From JBKPNZ01 sp046732895 (GTDB taxonomy: Bacteria > Actinomycetota > Thermoleophilia > Solirubrobacterales > 70-9), in assembly GCA_046732895.1 (NCBI GenBank), contig JBKPNZ010000010.1, positions 1 to 63,922 of the forward strand: a stretch of DNA of 63,922 nucleotides, written 5' to 3'. Below are positions 17,341 through 26,274 of the stretch, piece by piece. Position numbers and translations under genes: made by a program. The notes beneath the pieces were generated by a model, which was not told where the DNA came from, did not search any database, and saw only the letters and a list, made by a program, of their open reading frames with translations. Each line of letters starts with the position of its first letter. The first letter of the stretch is position 1.

Positions 17341-18277
17341 GATCCTCTGGCGGCTCGGTCGGTGCCACCGCGGGCACGGGAACGTCGTAGATGGTCACGC
17401 CCTGAGCGAGGAGCTCCTCGAAGATCTCACGCAGCCGGCCCAGGCGGATCGCGATGATCTCGCCATGCCCCAAGGTTGCGGCGACGCCGCCGGCGTCGAG
17501 GATGGCCGCACGGAAGAGCTTCTGCAGCCGCGGGTTCGTATCGATCCGGCCTGGATGAAGCGCCGGGTTGTGGACCACCGTCCGCACGGTGAGCTCCTCG
17601 CCCTCCCACCCCAGGCACCGCACATCGAAGACGCGGTCGGCGAAGACGTCGAGCGGGAACGGCGGCCGCCGCGTCACCTCGAACGAGTGGTACATCGTGA
17701 TCACGCCCGTGCCCGAGCCGAAGAAGAGCTGCAGGGCATCACGCTCGATGATCCGCGGAAACGGCGTGCCGTCGCCGAATGGCGTCCGGGCGGACTCGTG
17801 TCCGGTGACGATCTCGTCCGCGCCAGGTCCCCGAGCGGCGATCGAGTGGCTGGGATGGATGCTCCGCGTCGTGCCGGGAGAACGCCGGAAGGCCTCGCTG
17901 ATCGCGCCCATGCGCGACGGAGTCGAACGCACGTCGAACACGGGATCGGATTCGAAGTGCTCGATCGCTGGTCCGTTGAGGGGGAACGCGGGCATTGTGA
18001 TCAGTCCTCCCTCCCCCACCACACTCTCCAATCCGGCGATCACGGTGGACGGGCCATCCTCGAAGGAGCCGAAGGCGCTCATCGCCGCCTGGAGGAAGCA
18101 GGCGTCGCCCATCTCGAGGCCGCACTCCCGCAGGGCGTCCGCCACGTCGCCTGCGCTCAGGCGCGTCGGCCGCAGCCGCTCGCGGGCCCTGTAGCGGAGG
18201 CTTCGGTAGCGGTGGCGTGCGCTCCTGATCGCATCTCGGGCGGGGCGCGGGAGGCGGCGAGCTAGCGTTCGGATCAC
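17321..18277 (-). CDS. AAC(3)-family N-acetyltransferase-like protein
   Basis: About 318 aa. The family hallmarks are present: LITMPAFPLNG, RSIHPSHSIAARGPGADEIVTGH (the conserved HP-S region near the active site), FGDGTPFPRI and GVITMYHSFE. The AAC(3) fold acetylates aminoglycosides in resistance enzymes. Many genomic homologues instead act on cell-surface sugars or metabolites and do not confer resistance. The pairing with a toroid protein that may act on polysaccharide favours a sugar substrate here. GTG 18277 is chosen because the frame upstream runs into the divergent secreted-protein gene. A basic segment (about 40 residues) precedes the catalytic domain. Confidence 0.75.
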   Translation of the reverse strand: MIRTLARRLPRPARDAIRSARHRYRSLRYRARERLRPTRLSAGDVADALRECGLEMGDACFLQAAMSAFGSFEDGPSTVIAGLESVVGEGGLITMPAFPLNGPAIEHFESDPVFDVRSTPSRMGAISEAFRRSPGTTRSIHPSHSIAARGPGADEIVTGHESARTPFGDGTPFPRIIERDALQLFFGSGTGVITMYHSFEVTRRPPFPLDVFADRVFDVRCLGWEGEELTVRTVVHNPALHPGRIDTNPRLQKLFRAAILDAGGVAATLGHGEIIAIRLGRLREIFEELLAQGVTIYDVPVPAVAPTEPPEDRVPAYR

Positions 18278-18338
18278 GCTCGCCAGACTATTCGGAGCTC
18301 GAATTGAACTTCCTGACGGCGTGGGAGTATCCCGGGCG

Positions 18339-19220
18339 ATGAAGGTTGCTCTGTCCGGTGTCGTGGGCGCGGCCGCAGCGATCGCGTCGTTAGCCATGCC
18401 CGCAGCGGCGGCGGCCGACCATCACGAGATGGTGGTGCGTGAGGTCTTCCCCGGATCGACCGCCGACCCGGGCCAGGACTACATCGAGCTGCAGATGTAC
18501 GCGTCGGGCCAGAACTTCGTCGGCGGCCACACGATTACGATCTACAACGCCGCCGGGACCCTGGTCCACACTGTCACCTTCCCCAGCGATCTCGCGAGCG
18601 GCTCCAACCAGCAGACGATCCTCGCCGGCGCCGCGGCCTCGGTCGTCGGTGTGGCGCCGGACTACGTCGACGCCGGGATGACGGCGATCAACCCCACGGG
18701 CGGGGCCGCGTGCTGGAACGCCTCCCCGGCTTCGTTCATCGACTGCGTTTCGTGGGGCAATTTCACGGGCAACTCCTCGCTGCCCAGCAACGCTGGGACG
18801 CCGGCCGCCGCCATCACGGACGGGCAGGCCTTGAGACGGTCGATCGCACGCGGCTGCAACACGTTCCTCGAGGCATCCGACGACACCGATTCAAGTGCTG
18901 ACGATTTCGCGCTCGGTACGCCTCTGCCTCGCAACGACTCGACGACTCCGTCAGAGGTTCAGTGTCCGTCGACGACGATCACGAAGGGTCCATCCGGCAG
19001 GACCCATGACCGCACGCCGACCTTCAAGTTCAAGTCCTCCGCCCCATCGGCCACGTTCGAGTGCAAGCTGGACCACGGCCATTTCAAGGCCTGCACTTCC
19101 CCGGACACGCTGCCCAAGCTGTCGTTCGGCAAGCACAAGTTCCAGGTCAGGGCGAGCGTCGGCGCAAGCACGGACCCGACGCCGGCCAAGCAGAGCTTCA
19201 AGGTCGTCAAGAGGAGGTAG
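18339..19220 (+). CDS. Secreted lamin-tail-domain-like protein
   Basis: 293 aa. A signal peptide (MKVALSGVVGAAAAIASLA ending AAAA) precedes VVREVFPGSTADPGQDYIEL, the opening of a lamin-tail-type Ig domain found on bacterial secreted proteins. Two Cys flank PASFIDCVSWGNF. The C-terminal 90 residues (TPTFKFKSSAPSATFECKLD, FGKHKFQVRAS) form an Ig-like/fibronectin-like domain common in actinobacterial extracellular proteins. No catalytic motif. Divergent from the AAC(3)-like gene with 61 nt between the chosen starts. Confidence 0.75.
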   Translation: MKVALSGVVGAAAAIASLAMPAAAAADHHEMVVREVFPGSTADPGQDYIELQMYASGQNFVGGHTITIYNAAGTLVHTVTFPSDLASGSNQQTILAGAAASVVGVAPDYVDAGMTAINPTGGAACWNASPASFIDCVSWGNFTGNSSLPSNAGTPAAAITDGQALRRSIARGCNTFLEASDDTDSSADDFALGTPLPRNDSTTPSEVQCPSTTITKGPSGRTHDRTPTFKFKSSAPSATFECKLDHGHFKACTSPDTLPKLSFGKHKFQVRASVGASTDPTPAKQSFKVVKRR

Positions 19221-19303
19221 CGGCCGGCCGATCGCTGCGCTGGCCGACCAGGCGCGCGAAGGTCTCAGCCGCTGGTCTTCGTCGCCCCGGCTTCCGCCCG
19301 GGC

Positions 19304-21115
19304 TCACTTCGCGTACAGCGCCTCGATCTCGTCCTCGTATTTGTCCGCGATCGGCTTGCGCTTGAGCTTCATCGTGGGCGTCAGCTCGTCGCCGCCCGGG
19401 TGCCAGTCGGTCGGCAGGATCTTGAACTTCTTTATGCCCTCCACTCGAGCAAGCTGGGAGTTGGCCTTGTCGACGGCCGCCTGAACGGCCGCTTTCACCT
19501 GGTCGTCAGCCGCGAGCTCCTCCAGCGAGGTCTCGCCGAGGCCCTGCTGCTTCGCCCAGCCGGGCGCGAAGTCGGGATCGAGTGTGATCAGCGCCACGTT
19601 GTATGGACGGCGGTCGCCGATCGCGATCGCCTGCCCGATGAGCGGGCTCGCCGTCTTCAGCTTCGCCTCGATGTTCGCGGGCGACATGTTCTTGCCGGCC
19701 GCGTTGATGATGAGCTCCTTCTTGCGGTCGACGATCTTCAGGTAGCCGTCCTCATCGAGCTCGCCGATGTCACCGGTCAGCAACCAACCCTCGCCGTCGA
19801 TCGTCTCGGACGTCTTATCGGGCATGTTGCGGTAGCCGACCATGTTCGAAGGCCCACGCACGAGGACCTCGCCGTCGTCGGCCAGCCTGATCTCGATCCC
19901 CGGCATCGGGGGGCCGACGGTGCCGAGCTTCACCCGGTCCGGCGGATTCACCGTCGCGACCCCGCACGTCTCCGACATGCCCCACAGCTCACCCACGGGG
20001 ATCCCGATTGCGTGGAAGAACTCGAGCACCTCGAGCGGCGTGGGCGCGGCCCCGACATTGACAGCCACCACCTCGTCCAGGCCGAGCATCGCGCGAAGCT
20101 TCGAGAACATCTGCTCGTCGGCCTTGGCGACGGCCGCCTCGAGTTCGGCGGGGACCTCCTCCCCGGCCTGCTCGAGGCGCAGCTTCTCGAGCGCCGCGTC
20201 GATTCCCCTTTGCGCTGGCTCGCGCTGTTCGTCCGGGAGCTGCGCGAGGTTCGTCTCGAGCGCCGCCTTCAGCTTCTCCCAGATGCGCGGCACGGCGAAG
20301 AACCAGGTTGGCTTCACCTTCGGCAGGAACTCGATGATCCGCCTCGGATCCGGGCAGATCGTCACCGTCACGCCGTAGGCGACGGGCAGGTAGTAGTGCG
20401 CGCCCCGCTCGGCGATGTGCGCCGCGGGAAGCCAGGAGATCACCTTCGCCCCGCGCTTGGGGAAGTCGATGATGTCCTCGACCCCCGCGACGAGGCTCAT
20501 GAGGTTGCGGTGGCTGAGCTGTACGCCCTTCGGCGGGCCCGTCGTGCCCGACGTGTAGATCAGGGTCAGCAGGTCATCCGGGCCGACGGCATCGACTGCC
20601 GGCTCGACGTCGAACTTCGGATCCATCTCCTCGAGCTCTTCGAGCGTGTGGTCGCCCTCCTCCCCGTCGACGACGATCATCGTCTCGATGTTCGGAAGAT
20701 CCTCCTGGGCCTTGCCGAAGACCTCGAGGAAGGCCGTCTCGACGATCGCCAGCTTCGCGCCGGCGTCGGAGACGACGTACTGGACCTGCTCCGGCGAGGC
20801 CGTCTGATAGATCGAGAACGGGACCGCACCGAGGGAAACCGCGGCCAGGTCGACGATCAGGAACTCGGGGCGGTTGTTGAGCATCAGGGCGACCGTGTCG
20901 CCCTTGCCCAGGCCGAGTTTCGCGAGGCCCCCCGCCACGCGGTCGACGCGCTCGCGCAGATCCTTCCAGCTGATCTCGACGTCGTCCTCGGCGCGAACCG
21001 CGACGTCGTCGCCGAGGCGGTCAACCGTCGCGTGGAATGCCTTCGCGAGGTTCGGCGCGGCAAGCTCGCGGCCTTCGCCCCCGCTCGCGTAGCGCTCCGC
21101 GGTCTTCAGCTCCAT
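19304..21115 (-). CDS. Long-chain acyl-CoA synthetase (AMP-binding, FadD15-like)
   Basis: 603 aa ANL-superfamily ligase that activates fatty acids to acyl-CoA via acyl-AMP. Motifs in order: TLIYTSGTTGPPKGVQLSH (P-loop-like A3 motif), the ELWGMSETCG substrate-pocket region, GEGWLLTGDIGELDEDGYL and DRKKELIINAAGKN (A8/hinge) with a C-terminal catalytic Lys region near LKRKPIADKYEDEIEALYAK. The long insertion between the AMP motifs (PERLxEKAALETNLAQL-like region with many Glu/Lys) is typical of long-chain types. It starts with ATG 21115, 73 nt from rseP on the same strand. Confidence 0.92.
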   Translation of the reverse strand: MELKTAERYASGGEGRELAAPNLAKAFHATVDRLGDDVAVRAEDDVEISWKDLRERVDRVAGGLAKLGLGKGDTVALMLNNRPEFLIVDLAAVSLGAVPFSIYQTASPEQVQYVVSDAGAKLAIVETAFLEVFGKAQEDLPNIETMIVVDGEEGDHTLEELEEMDPKFDVEPAVDAVGPDDLLTLIYTSGTTGPPKGVQLSHRNLMSLVAGVEDIIDFPKRGAKVISWLPAAHIAERGAHYYLPVAYGVTVTICPDPRRIIEFLPKVKPTWFFAVPRIWEKLKAALETNLAQLPDEQREPAQRGIDAALEKLRLEQAGEEVPAELEAAVAKADEQMFSKLRAMLGLDEVVAVNVGAAPTPLEVLEFFHAIGIPVGELWGMSETCGVATVNPPDRVKLGTVGPPMPGIEIRLADDGEVLVRGPSNMVGYRNMPDKTSETIDGEGWLLTGDIGELDEDGYLKIVDRKKELIINAAGKNMSPANIEAKLKTASPLIGQAIAIGDRRPYNVALITLDPDFAPGWAKQQGLGETSLEELAADDQVKAAVQAAVDKANSQLARVEGIKKFKILPTDWHPGGDELTPTMKLKRKPIADKYEDEIEALYAK

Positions 21116-21188
21116 CGCGCCGGACTCAGCTCCATCGAATTGCCCCTCCTCCAGGTTGCGGCGCTGAAACTATCGCAGGGCAGGTGCG

Positions 21189-22295
21189 CTATCGCACGTT
21201 GAAGCCGCCGCTCGTCAGGCGGTCGATGTCGTTCGAGATGCCCACGTAGGCGAAGATCAAGACGAGCAGGATCCCGAGCACGCTCGCCCTCTCCATGGTG
21301 GCGAGCGACGGCCGGCGACCGCGGATCTTCTCGACGACGCTCCAGAAGACGTGCCCGCCGTCGAGCGGCAGGAAGGGGAACAGGTTCACCAGGGCCAGCG
21401 ACAAGCTGATCAGCCCGATGATCCGCAGCGCGAGGTATGAGTCGAACTGGAACGCCTGGTGAGTCGCCTCGGTCGCGCCGACCACGCTGCCGAGCTTCTC
21501 GCGCTCCTGCGGGTCGAAGATCTTGGCGAAAGTCGACACCGTCGTCGAGGTGAGCTGCCACATCGTGTCGACCGACTCCTGGGCGGCCTTGGCCACCGAA
21601 GGCGTCGGCACGTCCACGAAGCCGCCCGACTGGAACTGGAAGCCGAGCCGCGTCCGCTGCGCGTCGGGGTCGTAATAGGGGCGAGCGGTGACCGTCTGTC
21701 GCTGCCCTTCCCGCTCGATGGTCAACGTGACAGGCGTCTTTGCGCGGCAGCCGTCCACGGTCTTGCCGCCCGGGCAGTGATGGCTTGCCGTCAGCTTCGC
21801 GAAGTATGCGGCCCGTGTGTCCAGCGGCTGGTGGCGGCCGCTGTAGCCGTCGACGGCCAGAATCGTGTCCCCGGGCTCGAGCGTTTGTGCGGCAGGCGTG
21901 CCGGACTCGATGCCCGTGACCTCGAGCTGGGTCGCCTTGTTCGCGACGAACGCCGTTCCGAACAGGATGAGAAACGCGAGCACGAGGTTGACCGCGGGCC
22001 CGGCGAGGACGACGACAATGCGCTTCCAGATGGGCTGGTTGTAGTAGGCACGGGGAGCGACCTCGGGATCGAGGTCCTCCTCTGGGTTCATCCCCGTGAT
22101 CTTGGCGTAGCCGCCGGCCGGGATCGTGCCGATGCAGTACTCGGTTTCGCCGCGCTTGATCCGAACGAGCTTCGGCCCGAAAAAGAGCGAGAGCTGTTCG
22201 ACCCGCATGCCCGTCGCCTTCGCGGCGAAGAAGTGGCCGAGCTCGTGGAAGATCACGAGCAGGAAGATGCCGCCGAGGGCCAGGACCCAGCTCAT
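21189..22295 (-). CDS. rseP: RIP metalloprotease RseP/site-2 protease
   Basis: 368 aa intramembrane zinc protease that cleaves anti-sigma factors and signal-peptide remnants. The N-terminal helix holds the HExxH site (VIFHELGHFF). A PDZ domain lies in the middle (GIESGTPAAQTLEPGDTILA), and the third metal ligand region NLFPFLPLDGGHV is near the C-terminus. Three to four membrane spans. Its ATG overlaps the dxr stop by 4 nt (ATGA), so the pair is translationally coupled. Substrates are unknown. Confidence 0.95.
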   Translation of the reverse strand: MSWVLALGGIFLLVIFHELGHFFAAKATGMRVEQLSLFFGPKLVRIKRGETEYCIGTIPAGGYAKITGMNPEEDLDPEVAPRAYYNQPIWKRIVVVLAGPAVNLVLAFLILFGTAFVANKATQLEVTGIESGTPAAQTLEPGDTILAVDGYSGRHQPLDTRAAYFAKLTASHHCPGGKTVDGCRAKTPVTLTIEREGQRQTVTARPYYDPDAQRTRLGFQFQSGGFVDVPTPSVAKAAQESVDTMWQLTSTTVSTFAKIFDPQEREKLGSVVGATEATHQAFQFDSYLALRIIGLISLSLALVNLFPFLPLDGGHVFWSVVEKIRGRRPSLATMERASVLGILLVLIFAYVGISNDIDRLTSGGFNVR

Positions 22296-23455
22296 GAGGT
22301 AGACGCCCCAACCAAGCGGGCGATCCGCTCGCGTGCGAGCTCCCGCGCCTGCGAGTCGGCGAGGATGAGCTCGTCGAAATGTGAGGGAACGGCGGGCGAA
22401 ATTGCGTCGAGTACATGCTCAACGGTCTCCGGGATGGCCGTGAACGGAATGCGGCCATCCAGGAATGCCTCGACCGCGACCTCGTCAGCGGCGTTCAGCA
22501 CGCATGGGGCGACGCCGCCCGCCTCGCCTGCCTCTCGCGCGAGGCGCAGACAGGGGAAGACGTCGACGTCCGGCTCCTCAAAGGTGAGCTCGCCGACGGT
22601 CGCCAGATCCAGCGTTTCGACCTCGACGTCGGCGCGCTCCGGGTGGTGCAGGGCATAGGAGATGGGCACGCGCATGTCGGGGTGACCAAGGTGTGCAAGC
22701 GCCGCACCGTCGTTCAGCTGGACGAGGGCGTGGACGATCGACTGCGGATGGACGACGACGTCGATCCGCTCGTAGCCCACGCCGAAGAGGTGCCTGGCCT
22801 CGATCATTTCGAAGCCCTTGTTCATGAGCGTCGCCGAGTCGATCGTGATGCGTCCGCCCATGTCCCAGGTCGGGTGCGCGAGGGCCTCCTCGGCCGTCAC
22901 GCCCGACAGATCGCTGCTTCCGCGGAATGGTCCGCCGGACGCCGTCAGCACCAGGCGATCGATGGTTCCCGGGCGTTCCTTGGCGACGAGCTGGTAGAGG
23001 GCCGAGTGCTCGGAGTCGACGGGCACGATGCGCGCGCCGGTCGCTTCTGCCAGGGCCATCACGAGCTCGCCCCCGGCCACCAGGCTCTCCTTGTTGGCTA
23101 GGGCTATGTCTGTGCCCTCGGTGAGCGCGACGATAGTTGGGCCGAGCCCGGCGAAGCCGACGATGGCGTTGAGGACGATGTCGGCATCAGACGCCCTAAC
23201 GAGCTCGCGTACGCCCTCGTCTCCGGCGAGGACGGTCGCGCGGGCGCCGAGCTTGGCGGCGGCGCTTTCGGCGGCGTGCGGGTCGCTCAGGGCGAGGCGC
23301 GCGGCACCGCGCTCCACCGCCTGTTCGGACAGGCGCTCCCAGCGCTTCCCTGCCGACAGGCCGGCCAGCTCGAGCTGGTCGGAGCGCGCAACGACGTCCA
23401 GCGCCTGCTCGCCGATCGAGCCGGTCGAGCCGAGGATGAGGACCTTCCTGGGCAC
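22292..23455 (-). CDS. dxr: 1-deoxy-D-xylulose 5-phosphate reductoisomerase
   Basis: 387 aa. MEP pathway enzyme making MEP from DXP with NADPH. It starts VPRKVLILGSTGSIGEQALD, the NADPH-binding Rossmann motif. The metal/substrate region is present (DIALANKESLVAGGEL, VPVDSEHSALYQL, TASGGPF, ATWDMG-type HPTWDMGGRITIDSATLMNKG). The C-terminal helical domain is complete. The GTG start at 23455 leaves 40 nt to the divergent nfo-like gene; the open frame continues upstream but through the other gene. It is followed directly by rseP, while cdsA, its usual upstream neighbour, is separated by nfo and a pseudogene. Confidence 0.96.
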   Translation of the reverse strand: MPRKVLILGSTGSIGEQALDVVARSDQLELAGLSAGKRWERLSEQAVERGAARLALSDPHAAESAAAKLGARATVLAGDEGVRELVRASDADIVLNAIVGFAGLGPTIVALTEGTDIALANKESLVAGGELVMALAEATGARIVPVDSEHSALYQLVAKERPGTIDRLVLTASGGPFRGSSDLSGVTAEEALAHPTWDMGGRITIDSATLMNKGFEMIEARHLFGVGYERIDVVVHPQSIVHALVQLNDGAALAHLGHPDMRVPISYALHHPERADVEVETLDLATVGELTFEEPDVDVFPCLRLAREAGEAGGVAPCVLNAADEVAVEAFLDGRIPFTAIPETVEHVLDAISPAVPSHFDELILADSQARELARERIARLVGASTS

Positions 23456-23495
23456 GGTCCCAGTGTAGGCAGTGCCTTTAGGCTCAGATGAAGCG

Positions 23496-24278
23496 ATGAA
23501 TCCGCCCACCACGCCGATCGGCGCCCACATCTCCGCGAAGGACCCACTCGGCACGGCGGCCGAGCTCGGCGCCGACTGCGTTCAGATCTTCCAGTCGCGC
23601 CCATCCGGGTGGGAGAAGCCTCCGGAGCGCGCCGACGCGGAGGAGCTCAGGGCGTCCCCGATCGGTATCTACGTCCACGCCCCGTACCGGATCAACGTGT
23701 GCAACCCACGCCCCAACGTCCGCTACGGCGCGCGCAAGATGCTGCAGGACCAGATGACCGCCGCGGCGAAGATCGGCGCGCTCGCGGTCATCGTGCATCC
23801 CGGGCACGCGGAGGACGGCATTGAGGAGGGTGTCGGGCGGTGGACGCGCACTCTGGAGATGCTCGAGTCGGAGGTCCCGCTCTACCTCGAGAACACGGCC
23901 GGTGGCGAACACGCGGTTGCGCGTCGCGTGGAGGCCCTGGCGCGGCTCTGGGAGGCCGTCGAGGCGGCCGACACGAGCGTGCCGATCGGCTTCTGCTTCG
24001 ACACCTGTCACGCACACGCGGCGGGCGAGGATCTCTCCGACGTCGTCGAGCGAATGACGGCGATCACGGGCGGCGTCGACCTGCTCCACGTGAACGACTC
24101 CCGGGATCCCCCGGGCACTGGCGCCGACCGCCACGCAAACATCGGCGACGGGCAGATCGACCCCGACGCCCTCCGCCACATGATCCGCGCGTGTGACGCG
24201 CCCGCGATCGTGGAGACACCGCGGGACATCGCAGCGCTCAAGGCCGACATGGAGTTCGTGCGCGAGGCGTTGGCGTAG
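23496..24278 (+). CDS. nfo: Endonuclease IV-type AP endonuclease (deoxyribonuclease IV family)
   Basis: 260 aa TIM-barrel enzyme. Metal-binding segments of the family are seen: GAHISAKDPLG at the start (His), VQIFQSRPSGW, IYVHAPYRINVCNP (His), VIVHPGHAEDG (His), YLENTAGGEHA (Glu), GFCFDTCHAHAAGEDL (Asp, His), LLHVNDSRDPPGTGADRHANIGDG and PAIVETPRD (Glu). These ligate three zinc ions that cleave the DNA backbone 5' of abasic sites. It is on the plus strand, inserted between two genes (dxr and cdsA) usually adjacent on one strand. ATG 23496 fits the family start. Confidence 0.9.
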   Translation: MNPPTTPIGAHISAKDPLGTAAELGADCVQIFQSRPSGWEKPPERADAEELRASPIGIYVHAPYRINVCNPRPNVRYGARKMLQDQMTAAAKIGALAVIVHPGHAEDGIEEGVGRWTRTLEMLESEVPLYLENTAGGEHAVARRVEALARLWEAVEAADTSVPIGFCFDTCHAHAAGEDLSDVVERMTAITGGVDLLHVNDSRDPPGTGADRHANIGDGQIDPDALRHMIRACDAPAIVETPRDIAALKADMEFVREALA

Positions 24279-24293
24279 GGCTCAGACGAGGCA

Positions 24294-25105
24294 CTAAGGG
24301 GAAGGGTCTGCGGGGAGAGCGATGTCCTCGTGAAGCAGGCCTGCCAGCTCCGCGAGCATGAACTGTGGGTAGCGATAGCTGTCGAGCTCGACCGTGAGGC
24401 GGTGTTCTGGCCAGCGGCAGTCGACGTAGTGGCTCCCCTCGACGGGTTGGTCTGCGGGAGGACTAGCCCGGACTCCTGAAGCACTGCGAGGAAGCGCTCC
24501 TCGAGCCTGCTCAGTACCACCCTGACGTCGCCTCGCAGGACTCTGCGGAGCTTGCCAACTCCAGGCGCGTTGGAGTGGGCATGAAGGACAGGCTCGACGC
24601 TGCCCGGCGTGACGTGGTGCTTCACCGCCGCCTCGTGGCAGGCCCGTGCGAGCTCAGCCTCGTCGAGGTCGCCGGCGATGTCGAGCAGCGTGCGTGGGAT
24701 GGTCGTGATGGGCATCCGCCGCCAAACCGTCGCCTCAACGCGGGTGCGACGCGCGTGGTAGGTGATGACCCCGCGCAGCCGCCGCCGGGTCGGCGCGGTC
24801 ACGTGTGGGGGTGGTGCTAAGCCCTTGGTGAGCCCGTAGAACCAAGCGGCGGCGTGGGCGCTCAATGCCGCTCCGGTGCCACAGGCCTTCACTGCGGCCA
24901 TGTAGCGAGCGGCAACCGAAGGGGCGCGATGGCCGAGGCGGTAGACACCCGGGTATTCCTCAGTGAGGAGCCCGATCCGTCGACGATGCTCGATCTCGCT
25001 CCGAGTCACACCGGCCTCAAGGGCTTCGCGGCGGGTAATGATGCCCTCTGCGGGGCGAGCGATCCTGGCCAGGATTCGCTCCGCTGTCTCCTTTCTGACA
25101 GCCAC
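24294..25105 (-). pseudogene. Decayed AbiEi-type antitoxin / DUF559 protein gene
   Basis: The first 225 codons encode a type IV TA AbiEi-like winged-helix antitoxin domain (ITRREALEAGVTRSEIEHRR, YPGVYRLGHRAPS, RTLLDIAGDLDEAELARACH). After LPQTNP near 24440 the frame is lost. In another frame the sequence continues VEGSHYVDCRWPEHRLTVEL then DSYRYPQFMLAELAGLLHED and a stop at 24294. The second part is the endonuclease-like DUF559 domain, but about 30 residues between its first strand and its last helix are missing. So there is one frameshift and one internal deletion. The unshifted frame runs on over the end of nfo and is not meaningful. A palindromic repeat covers its start codon. Confidence 0.75.
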
Positions 25106-25130
25106 TGCCTGTCAAATCGACGACAACGCC
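25096..25130 (-). repeat. 35-bp palindromic repeat, copy 1, at the start of the AbiEi-like pseudogene
   Basis: This 35-bp stretch matches 30097-30131 at 31 of 35 positions, in the same orientation. Both copies hold TGACA, a 9-nt centre and TGTCA arms followed by AATCGACGACA. Here it spans the GTG start and upstream edge of the AbiEi-like gene. Known AbiEi proteins repress their own promoter by binding inverted repeats, so this could be the operator. That is inference. Confidence 0.6.
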
Positions 25131-25194
25131 GGATTCGCCCCCTCACTGCCCTCCCACAACGGCATCGGACCCCGCCGGCGCCCCGGGCTGGTCG

Positions 25195-26265
25195 TCAGTA
25201 AACGAACGCGACCGAGAGGTAATAGCCGGCGACGATCGTGAACAGCACGGCGTCGAGGCGGTCGAGCAGGCCCCCGTGCGGCCCGAAGACGTTGCCCGAG
25301 TCCTTGATGTTCAGATCGCGCTTGATGATGGACTCGAAGAGGTCGCCCACCGGTGCCAGGGCGGCGACGACCATCCCCATGATGAGCGCGTCGATCCCCG
25401 TCAGCCAGTCCTGGTACAGGCCCGCGAACCAGAAGCCGAGCGTGCCGCCGATGAAGCCGATGGCCAGCCCTTCGACCGTCTTGTTGGGCGACAGCTTCGG
25501 CGCCAGTTGGTGGCGGCCGAATAGGCGCCCGCCGCCGTAGGCGGCCGTGTCGGTGATGAACGTGCCGACGAGGACGTCGATCAGAAGCGCGCCGCCGTGC
25601 AACGGCAGCTCCCGCAGGAGCACCGCGTGGGCGAACGGAATGCCGATCCAAAGCACGCCGAATGCGGTCACCGCCATCGAGCCGGTCACACCCTGAAGCG
25701 AGGGACGCAGCGCCGCGGCGAAGAACATCAGGGGAAAGAGGGCAACCCCGGCCAGGATGATCTGGTACTGGTCGCCGTAGTAGGCGGCCACCACCATCCC
25801 GGCGGCCACGATCACGGCAACCGCCAGGAACGGCTGGGTGTCTCGGGTCATACGGAAGAGCTCGATCAGCCCGATCGTGGCGAACCCGATCATCGCCGCG
25901 GCGAAGACAAGCCCCCCCGCGACGACGATCGCCACTGCGACGATCACCCACGGGAGGGCCCAGAGGATGCGGGCGATCGTCTCGGAGCCCCGGCGACGCG
26001 GGCGAGGCTCCGAAGGCGTGGGTGCCCGCCGGCTGGAACGCTGTACACGACGCTGCAGGCGCCGCCGACGCCGTGGTGCCCGCGCTTCCTCCTCCGGCCC
26101 CGGCCGCGATGGCCCGGGCTGCAGGAAGTCAGGAAGGTCAAGCGCGTCGTTTCCCCTTCCAGGGTCGGGGCCTGGGCCGAAGCGGTCGAAGTCGAGGTCG
26201 ACGTCGAGGTCGCGTCCCAAAGCGGGCGGGCGATCGCCGCCTTCCCGGCCCCTCTCGTGCGCCAT
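25195..26265 (-). CDS. cdsA: Phosphatidate cytidylyltransferase (CDP-diglyceride synthase)
   Basis: 356 aa. Makes CDP-diacylglycerol from phosphatidate and CTP. About eight membrane helices. The C-terminal family signature is clear: SPNKTVEGLAIGFIGG, PVGDLFESIIKRDLNIKDSGNVFGPHGGLLDRLD, with the metal-binding Asp residues. The first 95 residues are an unusual hydrophilic extension rich in Arg, Asp and Pro (RRRRRLQRRVQRSSRRAPTP), absent from typical CdsA of 260-300 aa. A later start is possible, but there is no break in the frame. It starts 9 nt downstream of uppS. Confidence 0.94.
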   Translation of the reverse strand: MAHERGREGGDRPPALGRDLDVDLDFDRFGPGPDPGRGNDALDLPDFLQPGPSRPGPEEEARAPRRRRRLQRRVQRSSRRAPTPSEPRPRRRGSETIARILWALPWVIVAVAIVVAGGLVFAAAMIGFATIGLIELFRMTRDTQPFLAVAVIVAAGMVVAAYYGDQYQIILAGVALFPLMFFAAALRPSLQGVTGSMAVTAFGVLWIGIPFAHAVLLRELPLHGGALLIDVLVGTFITDTAAYGGGRLFGRHQLAPKLSPNKTVEGLAIGFIGGTLGFWFAGLYQDWLTGIDALIMGMVVAALAPVGDLFESIIKRDLNIKDSGNVFGPHGGLLDRLDAVLFTIVAGYYLSVAFVY

Positions 26266-26274
26266 GACGCGAGG

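Noticed and set aside
19061..21202. A 713-codon open frame opposite fadD
   Set aside because: It is a GC-driven antisense reading of the acyl-CoA synthetase, Arg/Leu-rich and without motifs.
24008..24293. Extension of the AbiEi-like frame over the end of nfo
   Set aside because: The amino-acid pattern after the frame loss is Ser/Thr/Arg-rich shadow sequence; the true frame stops at 24294.
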